Assembly: GCA_016791365.1 (NCBI GenBank)
Contig: JAEUMT010000027.1
Coordinates: 1-64,000, forward strand
DNA: 64,000 nt
Reading direction: 5' to 3'
Origin: Hyphomonadaceae bacterium
Lineage (GTDB): Bacteria > Pseudomonadota > Alphaproteobacteria > Caulobacterales > Aquidulcibacteraceae
A model generated the notes under the pieces. That model saw only the letters and a list, made by a program, of their open reading frames with translations, was not told the origin of the DNA and ran no database searches. A program made the position numbers and the translations under genes. Numbering within the stretch: position 1 is the stretch's first letter; each line of letters starts with the position of its first letter. Shown in pieces: positions 18,319-25,881 of the stretch.

Positions 18319-19371
18319 ATGATTTTCGAACAGATCGCCACGGGCGGGTGTCAGTCGTATTTTGTCGCCTGTAGCGACACGTGCACGGCGGCGGTGATCG
18401 ATCCTGAGGTCCGTCAGATTGCGCGCTATCAGGCGCTGGCGACGCAGTATGGCGCGCGCATCCGCTATGTGATCGACACGCACACCCACGCGGACCATTT
18501 CAGCGGCAGCAAGCAGCTCGGCCAATTGGTCGGCGCGCCGGTGGTGGCGCACCAGAATTCACCCTCCCCGTACGTGACCATGCGCGTCGATGAGGGCGAC
18601 GTGATCAAGGTCGGCAATTTGCGGCTCTCGGTGCTCCACACGCCCGGCCATACGCGCGACGCGATGTGCCTAGTGATGAACGACCGGGTGTTCACCGGCG
18701 ACACGTTGCTCATCGGCGCCACCGGCCGCACGGATTTGCCGACGGGCGATCCCGAACAGCTCTACGATAGCCTCTTCAACAAACTGCTGAAACTCGACCC
18801 ATCGCTGCGCATCTATCCTGCCCACGATTATAAAGGTCACACCTGCTCGATGCTTGAAGAGGAGAAGCGATCAAACCCGCGTCTGCAGAAGAGCAATCGC
18901 GAGGAATTCGTCTCGATGATGCGCGCGCATTCGCCATCGATGCCGGAGCACCTCACCGAAGCCCTGCGCGTCAATATGAGCGGCGGGACCAGCGTGGCGC
19001 AGCTCCTGAGCGAGGCAGCCGCGGAAGTGCCGTTCATTTCAATGGATGAAGTCAGGAACCGGCTCGCGAGCGGCCGCAACGATTTCATCGTCCTGGATGT
19101 GCGTGAAAAAGACGCCTTCGAAGCGGGCCACATTCCAAACGCTAAACATCTCTCGCGCGGACAGCTGGAGCTTCGCGTCAACGAGGCGTTCCCGGACCCG
19201 ACGGTACGGATCGTGACCTATTGCGAGGTGGGCAAAATCTCGACGCTGGCGGCGGCGACACTGCGGCGGATGGGGTTCACGCGCGTGCTTGCGCTGGATG
19301 GCGGCATGAAGTCATGGCGCGAAAAGGGCTTCCCCGTGGAAACCGGGTCGGCAGCGACGCCTCAGGCCTGA
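18319..19371 (+). CDS. Persulfide dioxygenase-like metallo-beta-lactamase fused to rhodanese
   Basis: 350 residues. The MBL domain (about 1-215) has the ETHE1-type ligand set: H55, H57, D59 and H60 (DTHTHADH), H111 (HTPGHT), D128 (FTGDTLL) and H169 (YPAHDYKG). A rhodanese domain follows from about 235, with active-site C302 in TYCEVGKIS and GHIPNAKHLSRGQLELR. ETHE1-type enzymes oxidise glutathione persulfide to sulfite; the fused rhodanese would handle sulfane sulfur transfer (established for similar fusions). This suggests sulfide/persulfide detoxification. AGGAG-type ribosome binding sites precede ATG 18319. Its 3' end overlaps the convergent GNAT gene by 10 bases. Confidence 0.92.
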   Translation: MIFEQIATGGCQSYFVACSDTCTAAVIDPEVRQIARYQALATQYGARIRYVIDTHTHADHFSGSKQLGQLVGAPVVAHQNSPSPYVTMRVDEGDVIKVGNLRLSVLHTPGHTRDAMCLVMNDRVFTGDTLLIGATGRTDLPTGDPEQLYDSLFNKLLKLDPSLRIYPAHDYKGHTCSMLEEEKRSNPRLQKSNREEFVSMMRAHSPSMPEHLTEALRVNMSGGTSVAQLLSEAAAEVPFISMDEVRNRLASGRNDFIVLDVREKDAFEAGHIPNAKHLSRGQLELRVNEAFPDPTVRIVTYCEVGKISTLAAATLRRMGFTRVLALDGGMKSWREKGFPVETGSAATPQA

Positions 19372-19634
19372 ATGTCGGCCGTATCCGGGTGACGACGGAA
19401 ATAGGCGACCGCGAAGGCGCAACTCGCACGCAGCTTGCGCGCACTGCCGCGCGCTTCATCGACGACATGCGCCATCAGCTTTGAAGCATAGCCGCGCCCG
19501 CGCGCTTCGTGCGGTGTCTCGACATGAAGAATGACACGCACGCCGCCAATGTCGCGATAGTCAGCGAAGGATTGGCCTTCCGGGGCGTCGAGCTCGTAGC
19601 GGTGCGCGGGGACGTTGTCGCGAAAATCACTCAT
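19362..19634 (-). CDS. GNAT-fold N-acetyltransferase (COG2388/YjdJ-like)
   Basis: 90 residues, the short acetyltransferase type. The start at 19634 sits two bases after the stop of the VOC gene (TGACCATG), indicating coupling. Motifs: HRYELDAPEGQSFADYRDIG, then the acetyl-CoA loop HEARGRGYASKLMAHVVDEA and CAFAVAYFRRHPD. These match the small NAT family with a single-domain CoA-binding core. The substrate is unknown. Confidence 0.88.
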   Translation of the reverse strand: MSDFRDNVPAHRYELDAPEGQSFADYRDIGGVRVILHVETPHEARGRGYASKLMAHVVDEARGSARKLRASCAFAVAYFRRHPDTADIQA

Positions 19635-19636
19635 GG

Positions 19637-20023
19637 TCAGGCCGACATGGGCTTTGGCTGCCACAATTCAATCTTGCGGCCTTCCGGATCCATGATGTGG
19701 GCGAAGCGGCCGTTGGCTTCGTCGGGAAAGAACTTCACAGGTTCGACGCCGACGGCCTTGGCGCGGGCGAGAATGCCGTCGAGATCATCGACCATGAGGT
19801 TGACCATGAAATCCTTGGTCGATGGCGCGAGATAATCGCTTCCCTGCTTGAAGGTCGAGAAGATGGTGGCGGCGCCGGGGTGCGCGGCGGCCTCTTCCGG
19901 GCGGAAGATCGCGCCGCCCCAATCAGTGAACTCAATGCCAAGCACGTTCGCGTACCAGCCGCGCAGCGCCTCGCCGTCAGGCGTCACAAAGAACACGCCC
20001 CCGACCCCAATCACCTTTGCCAT
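19637..20023 (-). CDS. VOC (glyoxalase/bleomycin resistance) family protein
   Basis: 128 residues from ATG 20023, preceded by GGGAGA; upstream codons to 20086 are not needed. VOC traits: VIGVGGVFFVTPDGEALRGW and ANVLGIEFTDWGG in the first module; MVNLMVDDLDGILARAKAVG and FAHIMDPEGRKIELWQPKP in the second, with the metal-binding E in IELWQP. The reaction is unknown for this subfamily. It forms a coupled pair with the GNAT gene. Confidence 0.9.
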   Translation of the reverse strand: MAKVIGVGGVFFVTPDGEALRGWYANVLGIEFTDWGGAIFRPEEAAAHPGAATIFSTFKQGSDYLAPSTKDFMVNLMVDDLDGILARAKAVGVEPVKFFPDEANGRFAHIMDPEGRKIELWQPKPMSA

Positions 20024-20050
20024 TCGGACGTCTCCCGCTAAGCCGCTCGC

Positions 20051-20878
20051 GTGAACTATCGCCACGCCTTCCATGCCGGCAACCATGCCGACGTCTTAAA
20101 GCACGCTGTCCTGCTTTACTGCCTTGATGCCCTCAAGCGCAAAGAGACGCCATTCGCCGTGCTGGATACGCACGCCGGGCGTGGGCTCTATGATTTTGCC
20201 GGTTCCGAAGCGGAGCGCAGCCCGGAATGGCGTGACGGCGTCGCGAAGCTGTGGGACTGGCCTTCGCCGCCTGCTCTGGTCGCGCGCTACCTGGAAGCGG
20301 TGCGCGCCTTCAACACTGACGGGGCGCTGCGGACGTATCCCGGCTCGCCGGCCTTGGTGACAACAAATCTGCGCGAACACGATGTGCTGATGGCCTGCGA
20401 ACTGCATCCGGAGGACGCAGGCGCGTTACGGCGCGCACTCCCACGCCAGGCCAATATACAGGTGCACGAACGTGACGGCTGGGAGGCTTTGGGCGCGCTG
20501 TTGCCGCCACCGCAGAAGCGCGGCTTGGTGCTGATCGATCCGCCATACGAGGCAGCTGACGAGTTGGAGAATTCGGCGGCCGCCTTGCGGGCATCGATGA
20601 AGCGGTTCGCGCATGGCGTCTATCTTTGGTGGCGGCCGCTGAAGAGCAGCGCCGCACTCGATACGGCCGACGATGAGGTGCGAAACTTCAACGATCGCGA
20701 GACGCTGCGCGCGGACTTGTGGATCGCCGCGCCGCAGCGCGAAGGCAAGCTGGTTGGCTCAAGCGTGTTTCTGGTCAACCCACCCTACGGTCTCAAAGAG
20801 GCGCTGAAGGAAGCGCTCCCGTTCCTGGCTGACGCGCTGACGAAAGGCCAAAGCGGCTGGCGGCTGGTGCAAAATTAA
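20051..20878 (+). CDS. rlmJ: 23S rRNA (adenine2030-N6)-methyltransferase RlmJ
   Basis: 275 residues from GTG 20051. The characteristic N-terminus MNYRHAFHAGNHADVLKHAV is nearly diagnostic for RlmJ. The SAM-binding core VLDTHAGRGLYDF and catalytic motif LIDPPYE (D/N-P-P-Y type for N6-adenine methylation) are present. It methylates A2030 of 23S rRNA in E. coli. It is followed directly by an intrinsic-terminator-like hairpin. Confidence 0.96.
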   Translation: MNYRHAFHAGNHADVLKHAVLLYCLDALKRKETPFAVLDTHAGRGLYDFAGSEAERSPEWRDGVAKLWDWPSPPALVARYLEAVRAFNTDGALRTYPGSPALVTTNLREHDVLMACELHPEDAGALRRALPRQANIQVHERDGWEALGALLPPPQKRGLVLIDPPYEAADELENSAAALRASMKRFAHGVYLWWRPLKSSAALDTADDEVRNFNDRETLRADLWIAAPQREGKLVGSSVFLVNPPYGLKEALKEALPFLADALTKGQSGWRLVQN

Positions 20879-20880
20879 AA

Positions 20881-20908
20881 GGGCGCGGATTGCTCCGCGC
20901 CCTTCCCC
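20881..20908 (+). terminator. Hairpin after rlmJ
   Basis: A 9-bp perfect GC-rich stem, GGGCGCGGA (20881-20889) with TCCGCGCCC (20894-20902), loop TTGC, preceded by AAAA. It is followed by TTCCCCCT rather than a long T-run, so it is a moderate intrinsic terminator. It lies 3 bases after the rlmJ stop and may also serve the small gene on the other strand, whose stop is at 20930. Confidence 0.65.
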
Positions 20909-20929
20909 CTAACCACGCGCGTCGCGACC

Positions 20930-21022
20930 TCAGGCGACGATCATCGCGGCTTGGTTCAGTGCCGCCATCGCCATAGGCGCGAACATCGCGGCCGCTGCGA
21001 TCAGGCAATAAAACTTGGTCAT
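20930..21022 (-). CDS. 30-residue hydrophobic, possibly exported peptide
   Basis: The peptide is MTKFYCLIAAAAMFAPMAMA followed by ALNQAAMIVA. It looks like a signal sequence (K3, hydrophobic core, A-M-A cleavage-like site) with about ten residues after it, or a very short membrane peptide. GGGAG lies seven bases before the ATG (GCGGGAGCACCAAATG). The good ribosome binding site and a terminator-like hairpin beyond its stop support expression. Function unknown. Confidence 0.5.
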   Translation of the reverse strand: MTKFYCLIAAAAMFAPMAMAALNQAAMIVA

Positions 21023-21099
21023 TTGGTGCTCCCGCTATCTGGCTCGGTCAATCGCGTCATCGCGTTGATCCCAAGGTATGAGCGGACGGCTCGGGACGC

Positions 21100-21115
21100 T
21101 GTGACGGATGTCACG
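21100..21115. promoter_or_regulatory. CRP/FNR-family-like operator
   Basis: TGTGACGGATGTCACG matches the CRP form TGTGA-N6-TCACA except at the last base, and is a near-perfect dyad. It lies about 80 bases before the TTG start of the TPR/TonB-like gene and 78 bases before the divergent 30-residue gene, so it could control either. Only one such site is seen; binding is inference. Confidence 0.4.
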
Positions 21116-21196
21116 GGGGTGATTGTGTGGTCCCAAAGGTTGACGCTCCCGATGGGACGGGGCGATGGTCACCGCCGCTATGGTTGGAGGGTGTTC

Positions 21197-22336
21197 TTGA
21201 CCCGCGCAAACGTCGCTTTGGTCGCGGTCGCGACACTGCTGTTCGCGACTGGAGCGAATGCCCAGGAAACGGCCGAGACCTACTTTCGCCAATACAGCGA
21301 GGCGCTTGCGGCGGGCGATCTATCCACCGCTGAAGCGGCGGCCGCCAACGCACTGACGGCTTCGACGCAGCGCGATGGTCGAGGCGGGCACACTGCGGCG
21401 TTGGCGCTCAATCTCGCGCGCGCAAGACTTCAGCTTGGGCAATGGCGACAGGCGCGCGCCCCTGCTCTGCTGGCTTACGAACTCTCGCATGCGAGCCCAC
21501 CTGCTACGGCCGTCGATCCCGTCATGAGTGAACTCCTATGGGGACGCGTGCGTGTTGAAACCGAGGGCTTCGCTGGTGCGGATTTCTTGTCGGATTCACT
21601 CGACCGCGCCGAAAGCCGAGCCGATTTGCTGGGTGACAGATACGACGCCGCGAACCACCTCGGCCTCTGGGCAGTGCAGTCACACAATTACATTGTCGCC
21701 CGCCGTGCTTGGGCGCTCGCCGCCGACGCCGCACAAGGCGCACCGTATGACACCGCGTTCGCGCGTGGCCGCGCGCGCGCCTACGAGGGCATTGCGATCG
21801 CCCTACAGTCTCTCACGCGCGATCCGGTCATGTCTGCGATTGTCGCGCGACAAGTCAGAGAACGGCTGTCGGAGGCGCACACCTTGGTGCGCCCGTTCGC
21901 ATTCAATGCAGCGCAGGCCGGAGAGGTGACGGCGCCTCATGAAGTGTATTCGCAAATCCTCGCTTGGGAAGCCGCCATTTGGTCCAGGATGGCGAGCGAC
22001 AACCCAGCGAGACAAGACGACGACCGCGTCCGCGCGAACATCACAAGCATAGGCGCCGTTCCCGTTTGCACGATCCGACGCACGGAAGGACGCAGGCCTG
22101 TTTTCTCGGCGGACCAAGTGCGCCGAGGCGGATTGGGTTCAGTCGTGGTGCGCCTTCGCTTTGCAGACGACGGAGACTTTCTAGGTGCCGAGGTTGTGGC
22201 GTCTGTCGGCGACGAGGCTTTCGTCCGCGACGTTAGTGCGGCGGCCGCGTCATGGGATTACACGGTTGAAATCGCCAATGGCTGCACAGTGCTGCCCGTT
22301 CTGTACGTGCCGGTCACGTTCTACTTTCGAGAGTGA
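21197..22336 (+). CDS. Exported TPR protein with TonB-like C-terminal domain
   Basis: 379 residues from TTG 21197, chosen because GGAGG (21186-21190) is spaced six bases and a signal peptide follows at once (LTRANVALVAVATLLFATGA, cleavage after ANA). The frame is open further upstream but without protein-like content. Residues about 25-130 are TPR-like helices (YFRQYSEALAAGDLSTAEAA). The last 80 residues resemble the TonB C-terminal domain (GSVVVRLRFADDGDFLGAEV, then VLYVPVTFYF), with a Cys pair at VCTIRR and NGCTV. No N-terminal TonB box or Pro-rich spacer is present. It is probably periplasmic. Confidence 0.75.
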   Translation: MTRANVALVAVATLLFATGANAQETAETYFRQYSEALAAGDLSTAEAAAANALTASTQRDGRGGHTAALALNLARARLQLGQWRQARAPALLAYELSHASPPATAVDPVMSELLWGRVRVETEGFAGADFLSDSLDRAESRADLLGDRYDAANHLGLWAVQSHNYIVARRAWALAADAAQGAPYDTAFARGRARAYEGIAIALQSLTRDPVMSAIVARQVRERLSEAHTLVRPFAFNAAQAGEVTAPHEVYSQILAWEAAIWSRMASDNPARQDDDRVRANITSIGAVPVCTIRRTEGRRPVFSADQVRRGGLGSVVVRLRFADDGDFLGAEVVASVGDEAFVRDVSAAAASWDYTVEIANGCTVLPVLYVPVTFYFRE

Positions 22337-22426
22337 GACCGATGCTCTCGCAGCCCCCAAAGTGCCCTGGAAAGTCGTGTTGTTGCGAAGCGATGACGCG
22401 ACTAAAAATCAACTAGGTAGGCTTCG

Positions 22427-23335
22427 ATGACCATGCAATCGCGTCGCAAGATCATTTTTGGCGCCGGAGCGGCGCTGTTCTCAAGCGACGCGTTCGCGCA
22501 AGACGGTCGTCTCAACTTTCTTGTCATCGGCGATTGGGGGCAAGACTCTGATCAACAGCGCCAAGTCGCGCGCGCCATGGCGGGCGTCGCGAGCCACGCC
22601 AACTCACAATTCGTGATCTCGACCGGCGACAACTTCTACCCGCGCGGGGTCAGCTCGGTAAGCGACCCGCAATTCCGCGAGTCGTTCGAGGACATTTATT
22701 CAGCGCCATCGCTGCAAGCGCCGTGGTACGTTGTGCTTGGCAATCACGACTATGAAGGATCACCCAACGCCCAGATTGCGTATTCAAACCGCAGCCCGCG
22801 CTGGCGTATGCCGGCGCGCTATTGGGCGCAGCAAACGCCCTTAGCGGGGGCGACGGCGAGCTTCTATTTTCTCGATACGACTCCGATCGCACGATTGAAC
22901 AACGCCGCGGCGCACGTGCCCTTGCTGGGCACATCCGATGAATCACGGGCACAATTGACCTGGCTCGAACAAGGATTGGCGGCGGATAGATCGGAGTGGA
23001 AGATCGTGGTGGGGCACCATCCGATCCTGTCGAGCGGCAATCATGGCGAAGCGCCAGCCCTGGCGGAGCGGGTAAAGCCGCTCCTAGAACGCTACGGCGT
23101 ACAGGTCTATTTCAACGGCCACGATCACGACCTTGAGCATCTCGTTGATGGGAACGTGAACTACATTTGCTCAGGATCCGGCGCATTATCACGCCAGATT
23201 GCGCCGGTTGCGCAGTCGCGCTTTGCTTACGCGAACATTGGGTTCGCCAGTTCCGAACTCAGCATTGATGAGTTCGTGGTGCGCTTCCATAACGGTGAGG
23301 GCGGCGCGATCTACGAAACGCAAATCCGGCGCTAA
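22427..23335 (+). CDS. Exported metallophosphoesterase (purple acid phosphatase-like)
   Basis: 302 residues. An N-terminal RRKIIFGAGAALFSSDAFAQ has a twin-arginine look (SRRKIIF) with AFA-Q cleavage. The five metallophosphatase blocks are present: VIGDWGQDS, STGDNFYPRG, LGNHDYEG, VVGHHPILSSGNHG and FNGHDHDLEH. The DNFY and GNHDYEG spacing matches tartrate-resistant (ACP5-type) acid phosphatases. It hydrolyses phosphomonoesters in the periplasm; the physiological substrate is unknown. Export by Tat would fit a metal-loaded enzyme (inference). Confidence 0.92.
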   Translation: MTMQSRRKIIFGAGAALFSSDAFAQDGRLNFLVIGDWGQDSDQQRQVARAMAGVASHANSQFVISTGDNFYPRGVSSVSDPQFRESFEDIYSAPSLQAPWYVVLGNHDYEGSPNAQIAYSNRSPRWRMPARYWAQQTPLAGATASFYFLDTTPIARLNNAAAHVPLLGTSDESRAQLTWLEQGLAADRSEWKIVVGHHPILSSGNHGEAPALAERVKPLLERYGVQVYFNGHDHDLEHLVDGNVNYICSGSGALSRQIAPVAQSRFAYANIGFASSELSIDEFVVRFHNGEGGAIYETQIRR

Positions 23336-24111
23336 TCCTCGACGTCCTCGTTGAACGACCATTCGAGCTGTACGCGAAACTGGCCGTTTGCGTCGGCATG
23401 ACCCGTGCCTGCGAGATAGCCAACCTGCAGGCTGACCTCCTGCTCGCGCACCTCGGCGAGACGCACTTGCGCGAACGGACCCCAATAGTGAGCGTAGTCA
23501 TCGATGTCGCCGAGCTGATCGTCAAACCCGGTATCGCCGAAGCCTTGAACACCCAGCCTAAGCGCGGGACTGAATCGGTAGGAGCCTTGCGCCGCGTAGC
23601 CAAATTCCCATCGATTATCGGAATGATCGCCAGTTTCGCGCTCGGTGACGACGTTAAAGCGAAGATCGAGCGGTCCGCTGCGGCGCTCCATGAGGAGCTT
23701 GAGTTCAATGTGATCGGGCCCCTCGCGCATATTGCGCTCGTATTCAGCGTAAGCGCCGAAATGGACCGGCCAACGGCGGCTCGCGATAAAGTCGAAGACG
23801 TTCTCGAACGCGACACCGCTCACGTCGCTGCCGCCCCCCTCTTGCTGCACGTTGATCGCAACACCCGGGCGCCACCAACTCAGGTAAGCATAGCTAGCTT
23901 CGACGCGCGTTTGCCAATCACGATCATCGACGCCGCCGATCAGCACGCCAGATTTGGCGGAGAGCTCTGTCGCACCAGCTACGACGATGGAGGATTCTAC
24001 CTCGTCTGCTAGGCCGGGCTCTGCCACCGCGTCCGCCGGCGACATCGCCAGAATTGCGAACGCGGAAGTAGCGGCCAGAGTCATGTGCCGCACGTGAATA
24101 TTCGCCTGCAT
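23332..24111 (-). CDS. Exported beta-rich protein, probably outer membrane
   Basis: 259 residues. Signal peptide MTLAATSAFAILAMSPADAV within the first 30 residues; AGGGG precedes ATG 24111. The mature part alternates hydrophobic and polar residues with many aromatic residues, ending in GQFRVQLEWSFNEDVED. Repeated beta-strand-like stretches (FGAYAEYERNMREG, WEFGYAAQGSYRF, YWGPFAQVRLAEV) suggest an 8-12 stranded barrel, but the C-terminal residue is not the classic Phe. No family is recognised. It overlaps the phosphatase gene tail to tail by 4 bases. Confidence 0.75.
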   Translation of the reverse strand: MQANIHVRHMTLAATSAFAILAMSPADAVAEPGLADEVESSIVVAGATELSAKSGVLIGGVDDRDWQTRVEASYAYLSWWRPGVAINVQQEGGGSDVSGVAFENVFDFIASRRWPVHFGAYAEYERNMREGPDHIELKLLMERRSGPLDLRFNVVTERETGDHSDNRWEFGYAAQGSYRFSPALRLGVQGFGDTGFDDQLGDIDDYAHYWGPFAQVRLAEVREQEVSLQVGYLAGTGHADANGQFRVQLEWSFNEDVED

Positions 24112-24203
24112 GGCTTGCCCCTGGACGACAATGTTAGCGCAAGGGCCACGTGCTTGTCAGGCGCAGGCTGTGGAGAGCTGGACGCCGCGCGGCCGCGGGG
24201 GCA

Positions 24204-24830
24204 ATGAACCCTGCCATGGAAGCAGCCCTCGCCTTTTTGCAGCAGCCGCAGATCGCCATACCGATCGTCATCGTCACGGTCGCGGCGATCTTTCTGACCG
24301 GGCGGCGGTGGACGGCGCTCTATGTCGGCTTGATGCCGGTCATCAACTGGGCGTTCGCGGGCATCAGCACCATCCCCATTCCGGACGATTTCGGCGGCGG
24401 CTCCTGGCACCCGTTCACAATCATTACTGGTCTGGTGCTTGTCATTCGCGATTTTGCGCAGCGCGAGATCAGGCACTGGATCTTTGGCGCGATGCTGATC
24501 GGGCTGGCGCTTTCGACTCTGACGGCATGGCCGGTGATTGTGGTGGCGAGCGGGGTCGCGTTTCTGATCAGTGAGACAGCAGATTGGGCGGTCTATACCT
24601 TCTCCAACCGGCCGCTATCACAGCGCATCATGATGTCGAGCGCCGTCTCGGCGCCAATCGACCAGGTGTTGTTTATCTATCTGGCGTCCATGATCGTCCC
24701 GGGCATTTTCGCCTGGGGGACGATTTTGACAGGCGTCGTGTCAAAGCTGGTCGGCGCGTATGTGGTGTCCAGAATTGTTGCAGCGCAGGAGCGGCGCGGC
24801 GCTCTTCAAAACGACATGAATCCCGCGTAA
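24204..24830 (+). CDS. VUT-family (YhhQ-like) membrane transporter
   Basis: 208 residues from ATG 24204 with GGGGG upstream. Five to six hydrophobic helices (IAIPIVIVTVAAIFLTG, WPVIVVASGVAFLISETADW and others). The motif VIRDFAQREIRHW and the SETADWAVYTF helix are typical of the vitamin-uptake-transporter family that includes the queuosine-precursor transporter YhhQ. A role in 7-deazapurine or queuine-precursor uptake would fit the presence of queC at 48 kb, but the two are not adjacent; the substrate is inference. Confidence 0.8.
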   Translation: MNPAMEAALAFLQQPQIAIPIVIVTVAAIFLTGRRWTALYVGLMPVINWAFAGISTIPIPDDFGGGSWHPFTIITGLVLVIRDFAQREIRHWIFGAMLIGLALSTLTAWPVIVVASGVAFLISETADWAVYTFSNRPLSQRIMMSSAVSAPIDQVLFIYLASMIVPGIFAWGTILTGVVSKLVGAYVVSRIVAAQERRGALQNDMNPA

Positions 24831-25041
24831 ACCAAGACTTCCCGCTTGCGCGGCGGAACCTCCACGCGCATAAGCAGGGTGTGAATAGCCGGTCGTGTTG
24901 ACCGGAGATGGTGCGAAGTTCCGCAGAGTGCGGCAGAATTTTCTTTCCCCAACAAAGCAGGAATTCGCGGTGACGTGCGTGCGCATTTGCGTGCGCGCGG
25001 CCGATGGCGTGCGCCTCGGCATTTAATCAGGACAAGTGGAA

Positions 25042-25806
25042 ATGAGTTTCGACGACGATTTCGGCGGCGGTGACGACGACAACAACGACAAGAAGAAAGA
25101 AAAGCGCGGCGGCCGCGGCCGGGAACGCGACCATCAGGAATTTGGCGGCGGCGACAGCGGCGGCTTCGGCGGCGGCGGCGGTGACCGCGGCGGCTTCGGC
25201 GGCGGCGGCGGCGATCGCGGCGGCTTCGGCGGTGGCGGTGGCGGCGGCTATCGTGGCGGCGGCGGCGGTGGCGATCGCGGCGGCGGTGGCGGCGGCTACG
25301 GCGGCGGCGGATATCGCGGCGGCGGCGGCGGCTTCGGCGGCGGCGGCGGTGGTGACCGCGGCGGCGGCGGTGGCGGCTATCGCGGCGGCGGTGGCGGCGG
25401 CGGCTACGGCGGCGGCGGTGATCGCGGCGGCGGTGGCGGCTATCGCGGCGGCGGCGGTGGCGGCGGCTACGGTGGCGGCGGCGGCGGATTCCGCGGCGGC
25501 GGTGGCGGCGGCGGCGGTTTCCGCAGCGGCCCGCGCGAGGGTGGCGGCGGCTTCGGCGGCGGCGATCGTCCGCCTCGTGCGCCCCTGGGCGATCCGCAGG
25601 ATGGTGTCGTGAAGTTCTTCAACGGCGCGCGCGGCTTCGGCTTCATCACGCCGGACGGCGGCGGCGCGGACGTCTTCGTCCACGTCAGTGCTGTTGAGCG
25701 CGCAGGCCTCACGCAATTGGTCGAAGGCCAGAAGGTCAACTTCCAGACCCTGCCCGACACCAAGGGCAAAGGTCCGAAGGCCGTGAACCTGAAGATCAAC
25801 GACTAA
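25042..25806 (+). CDS. Cold-shock-domain protein with long RGG/Gly-rich N-terminal region
   Basis: 254 residues from ATG 25042 (the GTG two codons upstream has no better signal). Residues 1-35 are very acidic then basic ([14 protein letters not shown]...[14 protein letters not shown]). Residues about 36-180 are almost only Gly with regularly spaced Arg, Asp, Tyr and Phe ([17 protein letters not shown]). A complete cold-shock domain fills about 186-254: [20 protein letters not shown] (RNP1) and [13 protein letters not shown] (RNP2). Family role: single-stranded nucleic acid chaperone. RGG tracts bind RNA and favour condensate formation (known for eukaryotic proteins, inference here). The 205-base leader 24831-25041 is rich in GTGCG repeats and may fold. 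Confidence 0.93.
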   Translation: MSFDDDFGGGDDDNNDKKKEKRGGRGRERDHQEFGGGDSGGFGGGGGDRGGFGGGGGDRGGFGGGGGGGYRGGGGGGDRGGGGGGYGGGGYRGGGGGFGGGGGGDRGGGGGGYRGGGGGGGYGGGGDRGGGGGYRGGGGGGGYGGGGGGFRGGGGGGGGFRSGPREGGGGFGGGDRPPRAPLGDPQDGVVKFFNGARGFGFITPDGGGADVFVHVSAVERAGLTQLVEGQKVNFQTLPDTKGKGPKAVNLKIND

Positions 25807-25831
25807 GTCGTCCGAGCTTTGAAATGCGAAG

Positions 25832-25860
25832 GCCCGCGGGAGTGATCCGGCGGGCTTTTT
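25832..25860 (+). terminator. Intrinsic terminator of the cold-shock gene
   Basis: Stem GCCCGC (25832-25837) with GCGGGC (25850-25855), then TTTTT. It lies 26 bases after the stop codon. Orientation is rightward, but the stop codon of the leftward SRPBCC gene is only 22 bases away. Confidence 0.8.
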
Positions 25861-25881
25861 GCTGTTTGAGGTTCAGCGCGC

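Noticed and set aside
25150-25540. Regular GGCGGC repeats suggesting a CRISPR-like or satellite array
   Set aside because: The periodicity is codon-level and encodes the Gly/Arg tract; units are not constant and there are no unique spacers.
25027-25716. Ala-rich open frames antisense and in another frame to the cold-shock gene
   Set aside because: They are shadows of the Gly codon repeat (GGC read in other frames gives Ala); no ribosome binding site or protein-like composition.
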